A stretch of DNA of 64,000 nucleotides from Labyrinthula sp. Ha (GCA_015227615.1 JAALGZ010000076.1:1-64000), one strand, 5' to 3'; shown: positions 1 to 11,352, numbered from the stretch's first letter. Notes: a model not told the origin generated them from the sequence alone. Translations and numbers: made by a program.

Positions 1-748
1 AAGTGTGTTGCACAGTTGGCACCTCGGAATCCTGCATTGATGAAGTAAGTGATCTCTTTTTCCACAGTTCTTGCAGCTTTTGTTGTTTATCGTTAAAGTG
101 TTGTCTCTGAGAACCGTTTTTGTGTTTTTGAGAACCTTTTTCTCGCATTGAAGATATGTCCGATTTGGCCTCCGATTCAATATCCGCGTCTTGAGCAAAA
201 AACAACAAATGCTTGTAAACTTGTTGAAGTGTATAATTCTGTCTATCTGCGTCTACACTCATCCTAAATGTATCCATCCCCTTTATTCTAACTACTTTTT
301 GGATGCCGTCTATCTTGTCATCTTCTTCAATCGTTACATTCAACTTTTCCAACCTTCTCAAAGTTACTTTAAAATTCTCTATTCTCTCTACTACTGTTCT
401 TCCCACAGGATATTGAAGCATATGTTCTAGCCTGAGTTTATGTAGACGTTGATCTGCCTTGTACCACTCTTTCAACTTTTGAAATATATCTACAGCTAAC
501 TCTATTCCATCGAGTCTTTCCAAGATAGGATCTCTTACTCGGTTGTAAACAATGCTACAAACTTTGGCGTTGTCCTTTCTCTTAGACTCGGTTGATAGTA
601 AGGAAGCTTTATCTTCTTGAGACGCAGTTTCCTGTGACTCAAGGATCTTCATCCACCCTTTTTCAATTAGGGTGGCGTCTATTCTTTTGCGCCAAGTCAC
701 ATAGTGCTTGGCACCTTCTAAAACTTTTATATTGTTCTCAGTATTCAT
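1..748 (-). CDS. Copia-type Gag, N-terminal part (runs off window)
   Basis: An open frame from an ATG at 746-748 continues to base 1 without a stop (about 249 codons). The N-terminus (MNTENNIKVLEG, then a V-T-W-R-K-R segment) has the layout of the DUF4219/UBN2-type copia Gag and resembles the Gag start of Copia-2 at 21029. Gag would form the retrotransposon particle. The start was chosen as the first ATG after the primer-binding site, about 43 bases inside the LTR. The zinc knuckle is not reached within the window. Confidence 0.75.
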   Translation of the reverse strand, partial: MNTENNIKVLEGAKHYVTWRKRIDATLIEKGWMKILESQETASQEDKASLLSTESKRKDNAKVCSIVYNRVRDPILERLDGIELAVDIFQKLKEWYKADQRLHKLRLEHMLQYPVGRTVVERIENFKVTLRRLEKLNVTIEEDDKIDGIQKVVRIKGMDTFRMSVDADRQNYTLQQVYKHLLFFAQDADIESEAKSDISSMREKGSQKHKNGSQRQHFNDKQQKLQELWKKRSLTSSMQDSEVPTVQHT

Positions 749-797
749 GAGGTATTACGTTGTAGGTTCTTATTCTTCTTTTTTATGGCTGTTAACC

Positions 798-910
798 TGT
801 TATTTCTATTTTCGTTGGTTTTTACAATAAAACTTGCTTCAGTGAATAATATGATGTGAACTGGACTATTTATTTCTACAGGTACATTTATTTATATTTA
901 TATTCTAATA
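798..910 (-). repeat. 5' LTR of Copia-1 (about 113 bp)
   Basis: Edges come from three facts: a primer-binding-like GGTTAAC (minus strand, 791-797) lies directly inside; the LTR ends AACA at that point; and gypsy coding similarity stops at 911. Read on the minus strand it starts TATT, like the other copia LTRs in the window. The partner LTR is outside the window, so the edges are not confirmed by pairing. Confidence 0.6.
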
Positions 911-3757
911 GTCCCACTCTAGGAACTTCAATCTTAATTTCCTCGCTAGAGGAATGATCAGATTTCACAATCTGGGACGAGACCCATGTACCTATTTCAT
1001 CTAGGGATACGGCAGATTCCGTATCCACTAGAGCCAACCGGCTGTACTCTTCTTCCAGACTCGGTTCCTCAACCTTTATCTCTAGACCCCCATCCGGCCT
1101 AAGACCGTGGTTTATACCAGCGCTCTCATACCAAGGGTTTGAGAATTCCACTACTGACGATTCAGAATCAGGGTGTCTATCCTTCAAAGGAACCCATCGA
1201 TCCAATCCCTTATCGATTTCCGATGGATGTTTGAACATCCTCCTAAAGTACTTACGTTCCCTAGATGTCAACGAAAGTTGAGGCCCCAGAGACGCATCCG
1301 ATTCCCTTCGATCACGACGAAGCGCCGCTCTCATAATCCTAATGGAGGCAACCCTCTGCTTCTCCCGCTCGGGCGTAGCCGCCCAACGCGAAAGCATATC
1401 AGCAAAGACGTTATCCTCCCCCTTAATGTGATGTAATTCCACATCCGCCTGCTGCAGGATCAAAACCCATCGTTGCAACCTATTCAAATGACCATGGTTG
1501 ATCTTAGATCCCCCTTTAATAATGGCCCTCAAATTCAAATGATCCGTATACACCTGAATCGGCGTAGGATGAAAAGGTAACAGATACGACAACCTGTTAA
1601 AAGTTTTTACAATAGGATATAATTCTTTGTGAACAATGCCCCATCTCGTCTGGGTGTCTTGAAACTTCCCAGAAAAGAACATCATGGGGACTACCCTTTT
1701 CTCCAAAAGCTTAAGACTTCTTTGAGAAGTATCGGCTTGCATCAGAATCGAACTGAAGAACATGCCAGAAGCATCTGTTATTAACAACAAGTCCTGGGTT
1801 CTATCATACAGGGTCAACTTCTGCTTAGCCGCAATACTAATCGTTTTCAGAAATCTTTCAAAGGCCTCTGTTAGCTCAGTGGACCAATGAACCCTTTCAT
1901 TTTCCCTCTTTAATTCCGATTTCTTACCCCTCATTTCCGGGTAGAATTCCATAATAACACTCCTCAACTCAGCTAACTCTGGAATTGCCAAAGACAACCA
2001 CTGAGACAAATGCATCATTGATGCCAATTGATAAACATACTCCGGTCTTGGGACGTCCAAGATCCGAGAATAATATTCTTCCTTAAAATTCCATTTGCCA
2101 TTTGCGACCTTGCGGCCACAATACACAATTTCCTTAGCCAAAATTATTGACTTAGCCGGGCTAATACGAACCCTAGCTTTCCTCAAATTCGTCAACAATA
2201 TCTCCAACAATTTTAAGTATTCTCCAAAGTCATCTGCATAAAGCAGACTATCATCAATCCATTGAATGACTCCATTCCTAGGACGATTTACCAATCTTTC
2301 CCCACCACTTCATCAACCATCCTCTGATGGAAGAATACTGGGGTACTGTGATATCCCATTGGTGCAAATTGAAGCTGGAAAATGCCATGCTCCGAAACAA
2401 TGTTAAAATATTTCTTTGCTTCTTCAGTTATCCCTAACTGATCAAAGCTCGAAACCACATCAAAGCTGCCATAATACTTGCTACCTGCAAGATTATCAAA
2501 GCAAGTCTCCAGATGCGGAAGTTAATTCACATCCCTTCTAAGTATCTTGTTAACATCAACAAGATCAACGACCATTCTCAATTTGTGTCCTTTCTTTGGC
2601 ACCGCAAATACCACCGAGCCAAACTCAGCAGATTTAACCTTAGTGACCAATCCTCTTTCTGCCATACTTAGCAGCTTATCCCTAATAAAGTTCCATTTTT
2701 CCGAAGACATTGGCCTAACCCTGGGGTAGGCAAACTCAAAATTTTCCAAAGGATACACCGGCATTGGTGACATCCCACTAATCTTAGTCTGAGTGTGGTC
2801 CGTGGCAAACACATCCCAAAAGCTCAAACACAATTTCCTAAGTAACTTTTTCATTTCCATTGAGGCTTCCGCGCGATCTACCATCTCATTGATGGCTTTT
2901 TTGATCAAGGGTTCCTCATCCTCCAAGCTCAAACCTTCTCCTACATCAGGAAGAAGGTTATCTCCCAAATCGTCATCAGCGATGTCCTCGACATGACGAC
3001 GCAATTTTATAATTTCTCCAAAATCAATCCCTTCAAAATTCCCTGAATTTATGCGCTCAACCAAATCGAGACTACCAATAGAGGCATAAATCCTTGTCGG
3101 TTGTATAGGTTCAATCCATGAGTCGACGTTAAATGACCTGGGTTCATCCCCTAGTCCGTCATCCAAGACTCTTTCCCATGCGGAATATAAAGCCGCTGTA
3201 GAACATCCCCGAGCGTCCTCGTTAGATAGGCGTCTACCCAAGGTGAGGTTTTCACTAAGTGATTGCCTCGCCTTAATGAATCGGACCTCGACATGTCCAT
3301 CAAGATTCATTAAGGTTATTGGTACGTTGCCGACCGAGATTTGAGGGTAAACTGAAATGGCGCCATCCTGCAGCGATTTAGCCATCAGCATCAACCGAGC
3401 CACCTCCCCGACCGTACCATGGGGTTCAATCAGCACATTCTTGTGCTTTTGTCTACTAACGCGAGACTGGCAAATACCCCTACCAAGAACCATATACCTC
3501 CTCACCGACTTAATCATTTTATTAGGTACCCAGTGTAACACTTGGACTACTTCAAGTAGCTTATACCCTTTCGATGTCAAATAATTCGTAATCCCTTTAA
3601 GTTTAACCGAAATAGTACATACAAATATCACACTAGGCCAATTACAGATCTCCAATCTACTCTCTAACCACAAGACACTATTAACATATCTATAAACAAC
3701 GAGAGTTGAGATCTTTTCTTGTACTTGGCCCACCAGGTGGTTAGCCTGGCTGCCCAT
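911..3757 (-). pseudogene. Gypsy-1 pol: reverse transcriptase and RNase H, broken
   Basis: In order on the minus strand: a linker with GCSTAALYSAW; RT palm start with KLRMVVDLVDVNK; the RT active-site YADD near 2235-2246; a thumb region with VYCGRKVANGKW; RNase H with ITDASGMFFSS and YTDHLNLRAI; then a connection region reaching the Copia-1 boundary. RT copies the element RNA and RNase H degrades it. The variant RNase H motif (DASGMFFSS) is of the kind seen in elements of protists and fungi rather than the usual animal form. About two breaks are present. Confidence 0.8.
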
Positions 3758-3760
3758 TCC

Positions 3761-6700
3761 CTACCCGAGTCCCAAGTTTTGAGCGGGATCTAAACCCATC
3801 TTCCTCAATTCGGGTCTTCCAACTAGAAAGCTTGGCCAATCCTGAGATTGAACCAATACAACTTTGGCCCTTGAGCAAGCCCTACTTTCTAAACCATTGA
3901 CTTTAACAACAAGTCCCACATAACCTACGTCTAAAATCTTAACCGGGGCATCATTTGCAACATGAACGTTGCCACTTGCACTCGAATAGCTTTCTAGCAA
4001 ATCCTTGTGCTTCCACCAACTTCCAACTTTGACTTCAGCTCCGCTATCAAATTTAGCATCGCCAATCACATCTCCCGACTTAGTGCAAATCTCATAACCT
4101 TCACCAAAATTACGAAATTGGGATACCTCCCCGACATGCACTTCTAAAGTTGGATACTCCTCAGTACCCTCGATCATTAAATCATAGCCTTCCGGCACCA
4201 TAGTTTTCATTTCCTCGAGCTCCTTTTGTCCGGGTGGAGCGGCTAGGGCAAGTGCTTTACTTTCCCTAAACCCCGACTGCGAGCGCGAATCATTAGGTGA
4301 ATCCTTGCCCCCCATCATCATTCTGGCTTTAACAATCACAGAATGTTTCAATAATGTCAACCCTCTTGGTGTCTGATAGTTAGACTTGCCTCCAGGGTTT
4401 TCCATCTGACGACGAAACGCCCGATTAATGAAATCTTGGACTTGACGGGTTTTCAAAATATTTCCCTCAACAGATTTCAATTTCCTTTCATCATCTTTCC
4501 TCAAAACATTTACGGCAAAAGTAACACAATCGTGCATACCATGCCCATGATGCTTACAATAAGCACAGGTTCTGTGGTGATTCCAAGGAATCTCGGAATA
4601 CCACTTCTGATGAAAGTCTTTTTCCTTACTCAAAACTCCAATTGATTCACCCGTGAGGTTAATGGGTACTGGACTCGCTGCCATTGGAAATGGAACAAAA
4701 TTAGCCACCTTATTCACATTAGGTGTCCCTATCCTATTCACCGAGGGAGTTCTCGACTTCCTCTCCTTAATTTTAGGTCCCGACTCTGGAACCTGACCAT
4801 TAGATGCATCAACACCCCTGTCCAACGCAAACTGGCGTTGGGCTTCCAAAAGGGTCTGAAGCATCTCTACCGAACGAAGGGGATCCTCGAAGTTTCTAAC
4901 TTTACTCCGAATCGCCTCCTTCGATAAACTAAAGCTAGAGGGCACTTTTCTCGTTATCTCATTTAATAACTCAATCGGTGCTTCCTCCCCTATCCTATCA
5001 GTATAACCCGTTTCAACTTTCGAACTTACGTTCATCATGTAAGTCTGAAATCGTTCCCTGCTGTCACCCGAAATAGGGTACTTAACCTCCTTAAGAAGGC
5101 GCATGGGATCTTGACGATTTTCAGCCTTACCCTTTTCATAATAATCTTTTAGGGAATAATACACAACATCCCTATCCTCTTCGGATCTACAAAAATTTTC
5201 CAACAATTTTTCATGAACGAAGCGGCAAGGTTGGAATGACGGATCCAACGTCAATAGCTCACCTACAACATTCAACCATAGACCAAGCTTTTCCATTTGC
5301 AAGGTCTCCAAAACATCCACTTTGGGCAACATATGCTTGACTCTAGCAGTGGACACTAGAGGAGCAGCCCTCAATTGAGATACTTCATTAACAGCATCTC
5401 TCAAAGAATTTATTTCAGCTCTAAGGGTATCAATATACACCTTAGAGTCGATCATCTTCTTATCAGTGTCTGCGCGAAGGGTGTCGACATGACCCCTCGC
5501 ATCACCAATCATCTGATGGATTTCCCTATTTCGAAATCTTCTTTTTTCGATTTCACCATGTAACTCTTCTCTAGTTGAAATAACCTGAGAAGCTAAACTC
5601 GGCAAGTAGGTCGACACTGCTTGCGAGTTCACATAATTAATGATGACGTATCTTTTCAACTCATCGGCATTAGGATCCGAAGGTTGGATAGCGTCAAACA
5701 TACCAATGTCCACGTTGGTCGCAATACCAGCCGCTTCCATATCCAATTCTTCCCCACCAACCTTTTCAGGCCATTCTTGGTGTCCGGGAAGACCAATATG
5801 TTGATTCTCAGCATTCTTGCTCCTTAGTGCCGCAAGGGTTGTATTATCTTGAATACGAGCCCTTTCATATTGCACTCTCAACTTAGCAAAAACTTTCCTC
5901 TTCTCCTGAGGATTCAGAGAATCAAACTCTAACAAATCCCTTTCCATAACCTTTTTCTCAACAAGAGATCCAGCCGCATTCCCGCTGGTAGGATCGTTTA
6001 ATTTCCTAGTGACTTCCTTATAAAGTTCGTCATTAGACTCAGCATTCCTCACGGAAGTTGCTGACCTTTCAATCGAGGTTACTCCAGCTCCAGCCCCATA
6101 ATCTAGGGATTCATCTGAAGTACCTCTTTTCCTAATTGATTGCCCTTTCTTCAACCTATACTTGCGACATGCCAAATCTCTTTGTTCATCATCGCTCAAG
6201 GCATCCAAATCAGGCTCATAACCCAAATTACCAATAGTTCTTTCTTGATTGGCGATCGTTTGGTCTATAACATCGACCTCTTCAATCTCATCCCCACTCG
6301 AACCACTAATCGTTTCCGCATCCAGGGCTCGCGTCTCCCTAGAATCCGAGCTCTTAGGAACTCCCTTGGCCTTAAAATACGCCGCAGAAGATTTCCTTTT
6401 TGGGATATCCAATTCTATCAATTTCGATGAAGGACCCCCTTCATCGACCAAACCTATAGCCTTCGCCTTCACAGACTTAGACTTCTTAGCGACCGGCTTC
6501 ACAGCCTTTGCAATCGCTTTCCTCTTTGAGCTTGCCGCTGGGGTTTTTAACTTAACCTTCAGCGACAATCCCTTTTTCCTAGTTCTGGATTCACCTCCTA
6601 CAGAAGGATCATCCTTTCCAAGCGACGATATCTGCGTAGGCTGATCGGGAGACGGTATAAACTCGTTCTCCCCCCCAGCCGTATCTACAGATGAAGTCCT

Positions 6701-6811
6701 ATTTCTGGGGTTTCCCCCACCCAAATCCGAAGTAGGCTCCTCGTCACTCGATCGAGTAAGTTGCTTGCCTGATCGAGTAACTCGAGGGGAACCCTTTTTC
6801 AAAGATACCAT
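3761..6811 (-). CDS. Gypsy-1 Gag with C-terminal aspartic protease, 1016 aa
   Basis: This is the longest gag in the window. The N-terminal 250 or so residues are low-complexity, rich in Lys, Ser and acidic residues. The middle carries a capsid-like helical region. A CCHC zinc knuckle (CAYCKHHGHGMHDC, near residues 755-768) follows, where RNA would be bound. Near residues 910-1010 is a retropepsin-like domain with DSGAE as the active-site motif, followed by a hydrophobic strand region and VGRPELRKMGL. Gag forms the particle and the protease cleaves the polyprotein. The RT frame begins only a few bases downstream, so pol is probably made by read-through or reinitiation as in other gypsy elements. 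Confidence 0.8.
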   Translation of the reverse strand: MVSLKKGSPRVTRSGKQLTRSSDEEPTSDLGGGNPRNRTSSVDTAGGENEFIPSPDQPTQISSLGKDDPSVGGESRTRKKGLSLKVKLKTPAASSKRKAIAKAVKPVAKKSKSVKAKAIGLVDEGGPSSKLIELDIPKRKSSAAYFKAKGVPKSSDSRETRALDAETISGSSGDEIEEVDVIDQTIANQERTIGNLGYEPDLDALSDDEQRDLACRKYRLKKGQSIRKRGTSDESLDYGAGAGVTSIERSATSVRNAESNDELYKEVTRKLNDPTSGNAAGSLVEKKVMERDLLEFDSLNPQEKRKVFAKLRVQYERARIQDNTTLAALRSKNAENQHIGLPGHQEWPEKVGGEELDMEAAGIATNVDIGMFDAIQPSDPNADELKRYVIINYVNSQAVSTYLPSLASQVISTREELHGEIEKRRFRNREIHQMIGDARGHVDTLRADTDKKMIDSKVYIDTLRAEINSLRDAVNEVSQLRAAPLVSTARVKHMLPKVDVLETLQMEKLGLWLNVVGELLTLDPSFQPCRFVHEKLLENFCRSEEDRDVVYYSLKDYYEKGKAENRQDPMRLLKEVKYPISGDSRERFQTYMMNVSSKVETGYTDRIGEEAPIELLNEITRKVPSSFSLSKEAIRSKVRNFEDPLRSVEMLQTLLEAQRQFALDRGVDASNGQVPESGPKIKERKSRTPSVNRIGTPNVNKVANFVPFPMAASPVPINLTGESIGVLSKEKDFHQKWYSEIPWNHHRTCAYCKHHGHGMHDCVTFAVNVLRKDDERKLKSVEGNILKTRQVQDFINRAFRRQMENPGGKSNYQTPRGLTLLKHSVIVKARMMMGGKDSPNDSRSQSGFRESKALALAAPPGQKELEEMKTMVPEGYDLMIEGTEEYPTLEVHVGEVSQFRNFGEGYEICTKSGDVIGDAKFDSGAEVKVGSWWKHKDLLESYSSASGNVHVANDAPVKILDVGYVGLVVKVNGLESRACSRAKVVLVQSQDWPSFLVGRPELRKMGLDPAQNLGLG

Positions 6812-6861
6812 AGATTCAATCGTGTTTCGGTTTGCAATTGTTTAAACAATTTATCGGTCGA

Positions 6862-7238
6862 CGAGTGACTGATATTCCTATCACAAATTGCCCAAGAAAA
6901 GTGACTCACGAAAGGGTCACTAATACAAGCTCAAAGATTAAATAAAATACTATTGAACAAATCTAGAAGAAACTAGATCACCAAGTTCAAACAAGATACA
7001 AATATTCCGAAGGTTTTTAAAGTCAATAATAAGATTGTTCTCAAGATATTAGGCGAAACTAATACAACAATCGAATTGTTTTCTTTATTGTTTAACTTAA
7101 CTTAGCTTTAACAGGGAGTTATTTGGGATAAGTATCCTAACCCTCACGCTCGCCTTGCTCTTACTACCTAGTTATAGTACATATTTTAGATAAAATTTAT
7201 TCCGGTAACTTCCATTAAATCTTGCATCTTTTCACACT
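6862..7238 (-). repeat. 5' LTR of Gypsy-1 (about 380 bp, edges approximate)
   Basis: The part next to gag matches the 3' LTR of Gypsy-2 (47176-47558) in several blocks, including GATTGTTGTATT, CCTAATAT against CCGAATATT, and the sequence around CCCTTTCGTGAGTCACTTT and GGGCAAT. The outer (U3) part has diverged, so the right edge near 7238 is set by a GTGTGAAA match and by the equal length of the Gypsy-2 LTR. Confidence 0.55.
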
Positions 7239-7475
7239 TCATTCTGTACCGGTATTTTCCATTAAGTTCCGTTATATCGTGTATGTTTCCTTACTTGGCA
7301 TGTTACTGGTATCTTCCATTAAGCTTTGCTCCTTTGTGCTGGTTTCTTGCTTGTTCTGTTATTGGTACGTTCTGTTAGGTTCTTGTTCTTGTATTCTGGA
7401 ATCTTATGGTATCTTTCTTGTACATAATCTTGCCTTGGTCTTATCTTACTGTTATCTTCCGTTAACTCCAGTGAC
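7204..7475. repeat. Degenerate tandem repeat, 41-57 bp spacing, core TTCCATTAAG
   Basis: A motif of the form GGTATNTTCCATTAAG recurs near 7204, 7251, 7308, 7365, 7409 and 7450, with the middle intervals both 57 bp. The same core (TTCCGTTAA) appears near the repeat pair at 19.8 kb and 49.8 kb. It overlaps the uncertain outer edge of the Gypsy-1 LTR. Confidence 0.45.
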
Positions 7476-8152
7476 AGGTTCCTAAAAAGTATGTAGTAAT
7501 GCCTTATTGGAGCTCAATTTGTAAATATGCCCAAAATTTTCAATATCCGGAATAAGTTGAAATCAAATCAAATACAACAACATCGGATAGAAAAAAAAGA
7601 AAAAAGATTGAACCGTTCTCTCACGACCTCCTGATTCGCGATTTCCGGCATGTTAAAGATTCTGAAGATGTATTTATGATGATTGATGAGTGATTTGGCT
7701 GCATCCTGGAAAGTTTTGATTGATTTCGTGCGCAAGAATGTTCAAGATCAGGTCTTGGATCAGTTTGGAGGAGGATAAGGGGGATTTGTGTATAGCTTAT
7801 AGGGAGGTCAAGAAGGATAGTTTTTCGGAGGAAGATGTTTATCGTGTCTGCTTTGTGGTGCTTATCATGGGTATGTTGTCTTTTGGTGGCTCTTGGTTAT
7901 GATGAAGTTTTTTGCTTTGGACTTATTCTAGTGAAGTCAATGAGGATCTGAATATGAATATGGGGTTGTTTGCTTTCAGGGGGGATCAGCGTTTGCTCCA
8001 GCTACTTCTGAACCTTTCTTGCTTCGTTTCCGCTTATTTTTCTTAGGGATTCTGGATACTTTCGTTCACAGCAAGCATCGTTCGAGTATATTCAAGAGGA
8101 TTTATTATGGCCAGCCTTTGCCTTTTGTATCTCGACATGGTTCTGGCGATGG
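7476..8152. other. Probable 3' untranslated region of LINE-1; no gene seen
   Basis: This lies directly behind the stop of the LINE-1 reverse transcriptase frame on the minus strand. I see no protein similarity, no clear poly(T) tail on the plus strand and no target duplication, so the true 3' end of LINE-1 is not fixed. An A-rich stretch near 7590-7607 is on the wrong strand to be its tail. Confidence 0.35.
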
Positions 8153-10320
8153 CTATCGGGGATATTCTGTTTGGAGTTGGAGGGGTATTTGACAGGTTGC
8201 TCTCTTCTTGTTGTGATTGTTCAGGTGGCGGTTCAGTAGGAGGTGTTGGGTTCCAGTTAAGCCGATCTTGGACTTCCAGATATGATATTTCCCTGGGCCT
8301 CTTGGGTTGTAAGTTGTTGTTGATGTTTGAGAGTCTGAGAGTCTGAGGGAGGTAAGTTGCTCATCGTGGAGCGTTTTTTCTGTCCTGTTGTATTTATCTT
8401 TTAGATCTTGGACAATCTTGCACACATCTAGGTCGCCTTCTTGGATTCTCACCACCTTTATATGAATGTTTTCAATGGCTGCTTTGATCTTCCTCGATAG
8501 CATATGAAGTTTTTTATTTATTCGTTCATCCTCGGGCCAGTTGACAAGACTATACAAACCAGGCGAGAGTACCAGAGCTCGTACAAGATTTCGTTTTGTT
8601 GCGTTCCAGATTTCAGGAGATTGAATAAAGTCCCGATATTTGTTCAGTCTTATTTCGCAGAGTTCCACTTTTTGTAAGATACTATTTACTAAGATACCAG
8701 CTGAATTAAATTCCATCCCCAAGTATTTATATGACTTCACTGGCTCTATACACTCGCCATTTACTGTTACTGGATCGGCTGAAGGTTGCAACTTTTGTTC
8801 CAGAATTTCTTTAGTATGGAGAACAGCTAACGTACCTTTACGACTGCGATTACGCGTGCCGTCGCAGAACCTACTTCTACAATGGGCATCATAACTTTTC
8901 TTGGCTTCAAAATATCTGTCACAGGTTTCGCAGTAGAATTTGGATAAAATGAGGTTGATGTCTTCGTCAGGTATATCTTCATTTATTTCATAGCCTTCAT
9001 CTGTCAACAAGATTTTGGTTCTTGATATATTTATTCTCAATCCAGACACAGGCTCCAGAGTTTGAAGTTGATTCACGAAGTTTGAGATTTGTTCATCGGA
9101 GTCGCATATTGTGACTATATCGTCTGCAAACGCTAAGTAATTGAACTTCATTCCCGCTACTGTCAAGTTGGTCAAGGTACTATGGTTTATTCTTTTCATT
9201 ACTGAATTTAAAACTACTACGAAGATAGCTGGAGATAATGAATCCCCTTGTAGAACCCCACGTCTTAAGTTTACACTTCCTGAATGCTTGTTTCCTTCTG
9301 CTGCTCTTACCTCTGCTGCTTCATATAGACTTTTTATTATCTTTCTCAGTTTCTTTGGCACATGATGTTCTTTCAAGGATATTTGGATGAATCTATAATC
9401 AACCGAGTCGAAAGCTTTCTGGAAATCTACAAAGAGTAACTTCAGCTTCTGATTTTTTCTAAGACAATGCTTGACTATGCTATTGAGAACTTCAATTTTA
9501 TTCATTGTACTGAAGTTGGATCTAAAACCTGCCTGGTATGATGGCAGTTTCTCTAGGATGTGTGCCAATCTATTATTAATGATCTTTGTAAGAAGCTTGA
9601 ATGTTGTATTTAACAGCGCAATGTGACGATAACTACTAGGTTCATTCTTACTTCCTTTTTGTTTGTAGATGTGGATTATTTTGCTACTGCATAATATTTT
9701 CAGATCCTTGTTTGGGATGGAGTCATTTCTAAAGATGTTTTGGATCTTCCTGGTGATGAGTTTTTGGACTTTTACTGAAGTTTTTAGGAGTTCGTTTGGA
9801 ATGTTGTCTAGTCCTGGTGCACGGTTGTTCTTGAGCTGTTTGATGGTTGTTAGCACTTCATCCGAAGTTGGCGGATGAACATCGATACTTTTCTGAAGAG
9901 CCGGTTCAAATATCGGTCTGTGGTAATGTTCTATCCGACTTTTTGAAAGCTGTATTTTTGGAGTAGGAGGTATTTGTTGTTTTTCCATATATTCTTTCAG
10001 AATACGAAGTCTGGAGCCTACGTCCACCCTGTTCCCGGCTGAATCGGTATTTATTCTTGCATGCAGTTTCTTATTTGGTTTCAGTCTGTTTACTATTGCA
10101 TAGGCTTCCCTTGTTCTGTTGGTTCTAAAAAGCTGTTGAATCTTGTTGGAGACTTTGTTTAGCCAGATGTTTCTGTCTACTAGCGCGTTTGCCTTTACTG
10201 CTGCCGTTAAATCCTTCTTTTGCTGATGTGTGGCTGTTGAGAACTCTCTTCTTTTCTTTGTGACTAGTTCGATGGTTCCTGCTGAATTTTCCCTTTCGGG
10301 GATCTGTACGTTTAATGGTG
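8153..10320 (-). CDS. LINE-1 reverse transcriptase, with an embedded C2H2-like finger
   Basis: The RT primes on nicked target DNA. The frame stays open from about 10320 to 8153. Motifs: KNNRAPGLDNIPNELLK, YRHIALLNTTFKLLTKI, LLFVDFQKAFDSVD (first Asp), GVLQGDSLSPAIF, FNYLAFADDIV (catalytic FADD) and YKYLGMEFN (thumb). Between the palm and KYLG, about residues 362-385, sits a finger with CETCDRYFEAKKSYDAHC spacing followed by RSRFC, probably binding zinc and nucleic acid. Upstream the frame joins the endonuclease through a linker that has one frameshift near 10320. The protein ends with a short polar tail. Confidence 0.8.
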
Positions 10321-10401
10321 GATGTTTTCTTTTAAGATTTTGCTGACTAATGGGACAAGATTTTCGTACGCTGCTTCTTCGCCGGCCATTTCACGTAGTT
10401 T

Positions 10402-11352
10402 TTATCCGATTTTGTCATTTACTAGCTGTACTAGGTTACGATCTTTAAGGAGCAGACTTACATCTGGCCTTTCTTTGTGGACAAAAGACTTGTGTGTCAA
10501 ATTGGTCAAGAATCTGGCTTCAATTGCCTGGTGGTCAAAGTTCGTACCACCGTACAGCTTCGCTGAAATGTTTTTTACAATTCTGAAGGATGTCAGCAAG
10601 GGTAAATTGTTTGTTACGAAGAAGTCAATTTCTGATTTTATCCTGGAGTTACCTTTCTGGTAGTATGTTGCATGTTTCTTTTCCTTTTTCCTTCCCGTTT
10701 TGAATTTAAAGTTAACAACCTCATATTCATGCTGTAGCAGCCATCTTTCCAGCATCTTTCAGTTCCTGTTCGATCTATGCGAATATCCATATCGATTGTT
10801 ATCTTGTTTAAAGTTCCGGTTCAACTGCGCGTTAAGGTCACCTCCAATGAGGATGAGCCTTCTCTTGTTTACTTTAGAAGTCACTTTTTTTAATTGAGAG
10901 AGAAATTTTTTGTAATCATCTGCACTTTTTCCTGAGTGTGGGGCGTAACAATTTACTAAAACAGCTTGAGCTTTACCATTTAGGCTTACTACAACTTTTA
11001 GGATCCTGTCGCTCGGAGTCTGAACTCCAACAACTCTCTCAGAGAGTTCTTGGCACAGAAACGTTGCTACGCCTTCGGAGCAGTTGGGCTGTTTTGACAA
11101 GAACCACCTTCCTGCTCTTTGGCTAACGTTCACCTCTTGTTCTAGTCTCTTGTAACCTTGCTTGTTCACTTCTTGTAGCATCAGGACGTCTGCGTCCCTG
11201 GAAATTTCACGAAGTACGTTTAGTTTGAAGGTAGTGAGACCACCAACGTTGACACTCAGCACAGAGACTGAGCGTCTTCGAAGGCTCGCGTGCTCTGGGA
11301 CCTCTGTTGAGGCTTGAACGGAGCGGTTCAAAGAAGAACTAGAGATTTGCAT
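10402..11352 (-). pseudogene. LINE-1 AP-like endonuclease domain
   Basis: This domain nicks target DNA to start target-primed reverse transcription. Motifs in order: VLSVNVGGL (metal-binding Asn strand), DVLMLQEV (catalytic Glu), VNCYAP (Tyr), LIGGDLNAQL (Asp-x-Asn), EIDFFV and NFDHQAIEARF (terminal Asp-His). All key residues are visible. In-frame stops interrupt it: a TGA at about 10759-10761 after SNRN and a TAA at 10402-10404 after NDKIG. It is therefore dead as written, but the catalytic motifs are well kept, suggesting a moderate age. Confidence 0.8.

Larger units (their letters stand above)
1..910 (-). mobile_element. Copia-1: Ty1/copia-like LTR retrotransposon, 5' part only
   Basis: On the minus strand this holds a 5' LTR, a primer-binding site and a gag reading frame that runs off the window. 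The rest of the element lies beyond base 1. The right edge falls inside the pol region of Gypsy-1: the gypsy protein match stops near 911, at the point where Gypsy-2 continues. Copia-1 therefore inserted into Gypsy-1 and is younger than it. The visible part looks unbroken. Confidence 0.75.
911..7238 (-). mobile_element. Gypsy-1: chromovirus-like Ty3/gypsy retrotransposon, broken and incomplete
   Basis: On the minus strand the order is 5' LTR, a long gag-protease frame, then reverse transcriptase and RNase H. The integrase end is not in the window, because Copia-1 interrupts the element at 911. Proteins are clearly related to Gypsy-2 (37223-47558), with near-identical stretches around the RNase H. 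The visible pol has about two breaks while gag is whole, so it is a fairly recent fossil. If it matches Gypsy-2, a chromodomain and the accessory SANT/MT-A70 region may lie left of the window. Confidence 0.85.
8153..11352 (-). mobile_element. LINE-1: non-LTR retrotransposon with AP endonuclease and RT
   Basis: A minus-strand LINE coding region about 3.2 kb long: AP-type endonuclease first, then a linker, then reverse transcriptase with FADD. There are two in-frame stops in the endonuclease half (near 10759 and 10402) and one frameshift in the linker near 10320. The RT frame itself is open for 624 codons or more. The N-terminal RNA-binding ORF1 of many LINEs is not seen. The clade is not assigned; the layout fits the AP-endonuclease LINEs broadly (Jockey/CR1/RTE-like). 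Confidence 0.85.
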
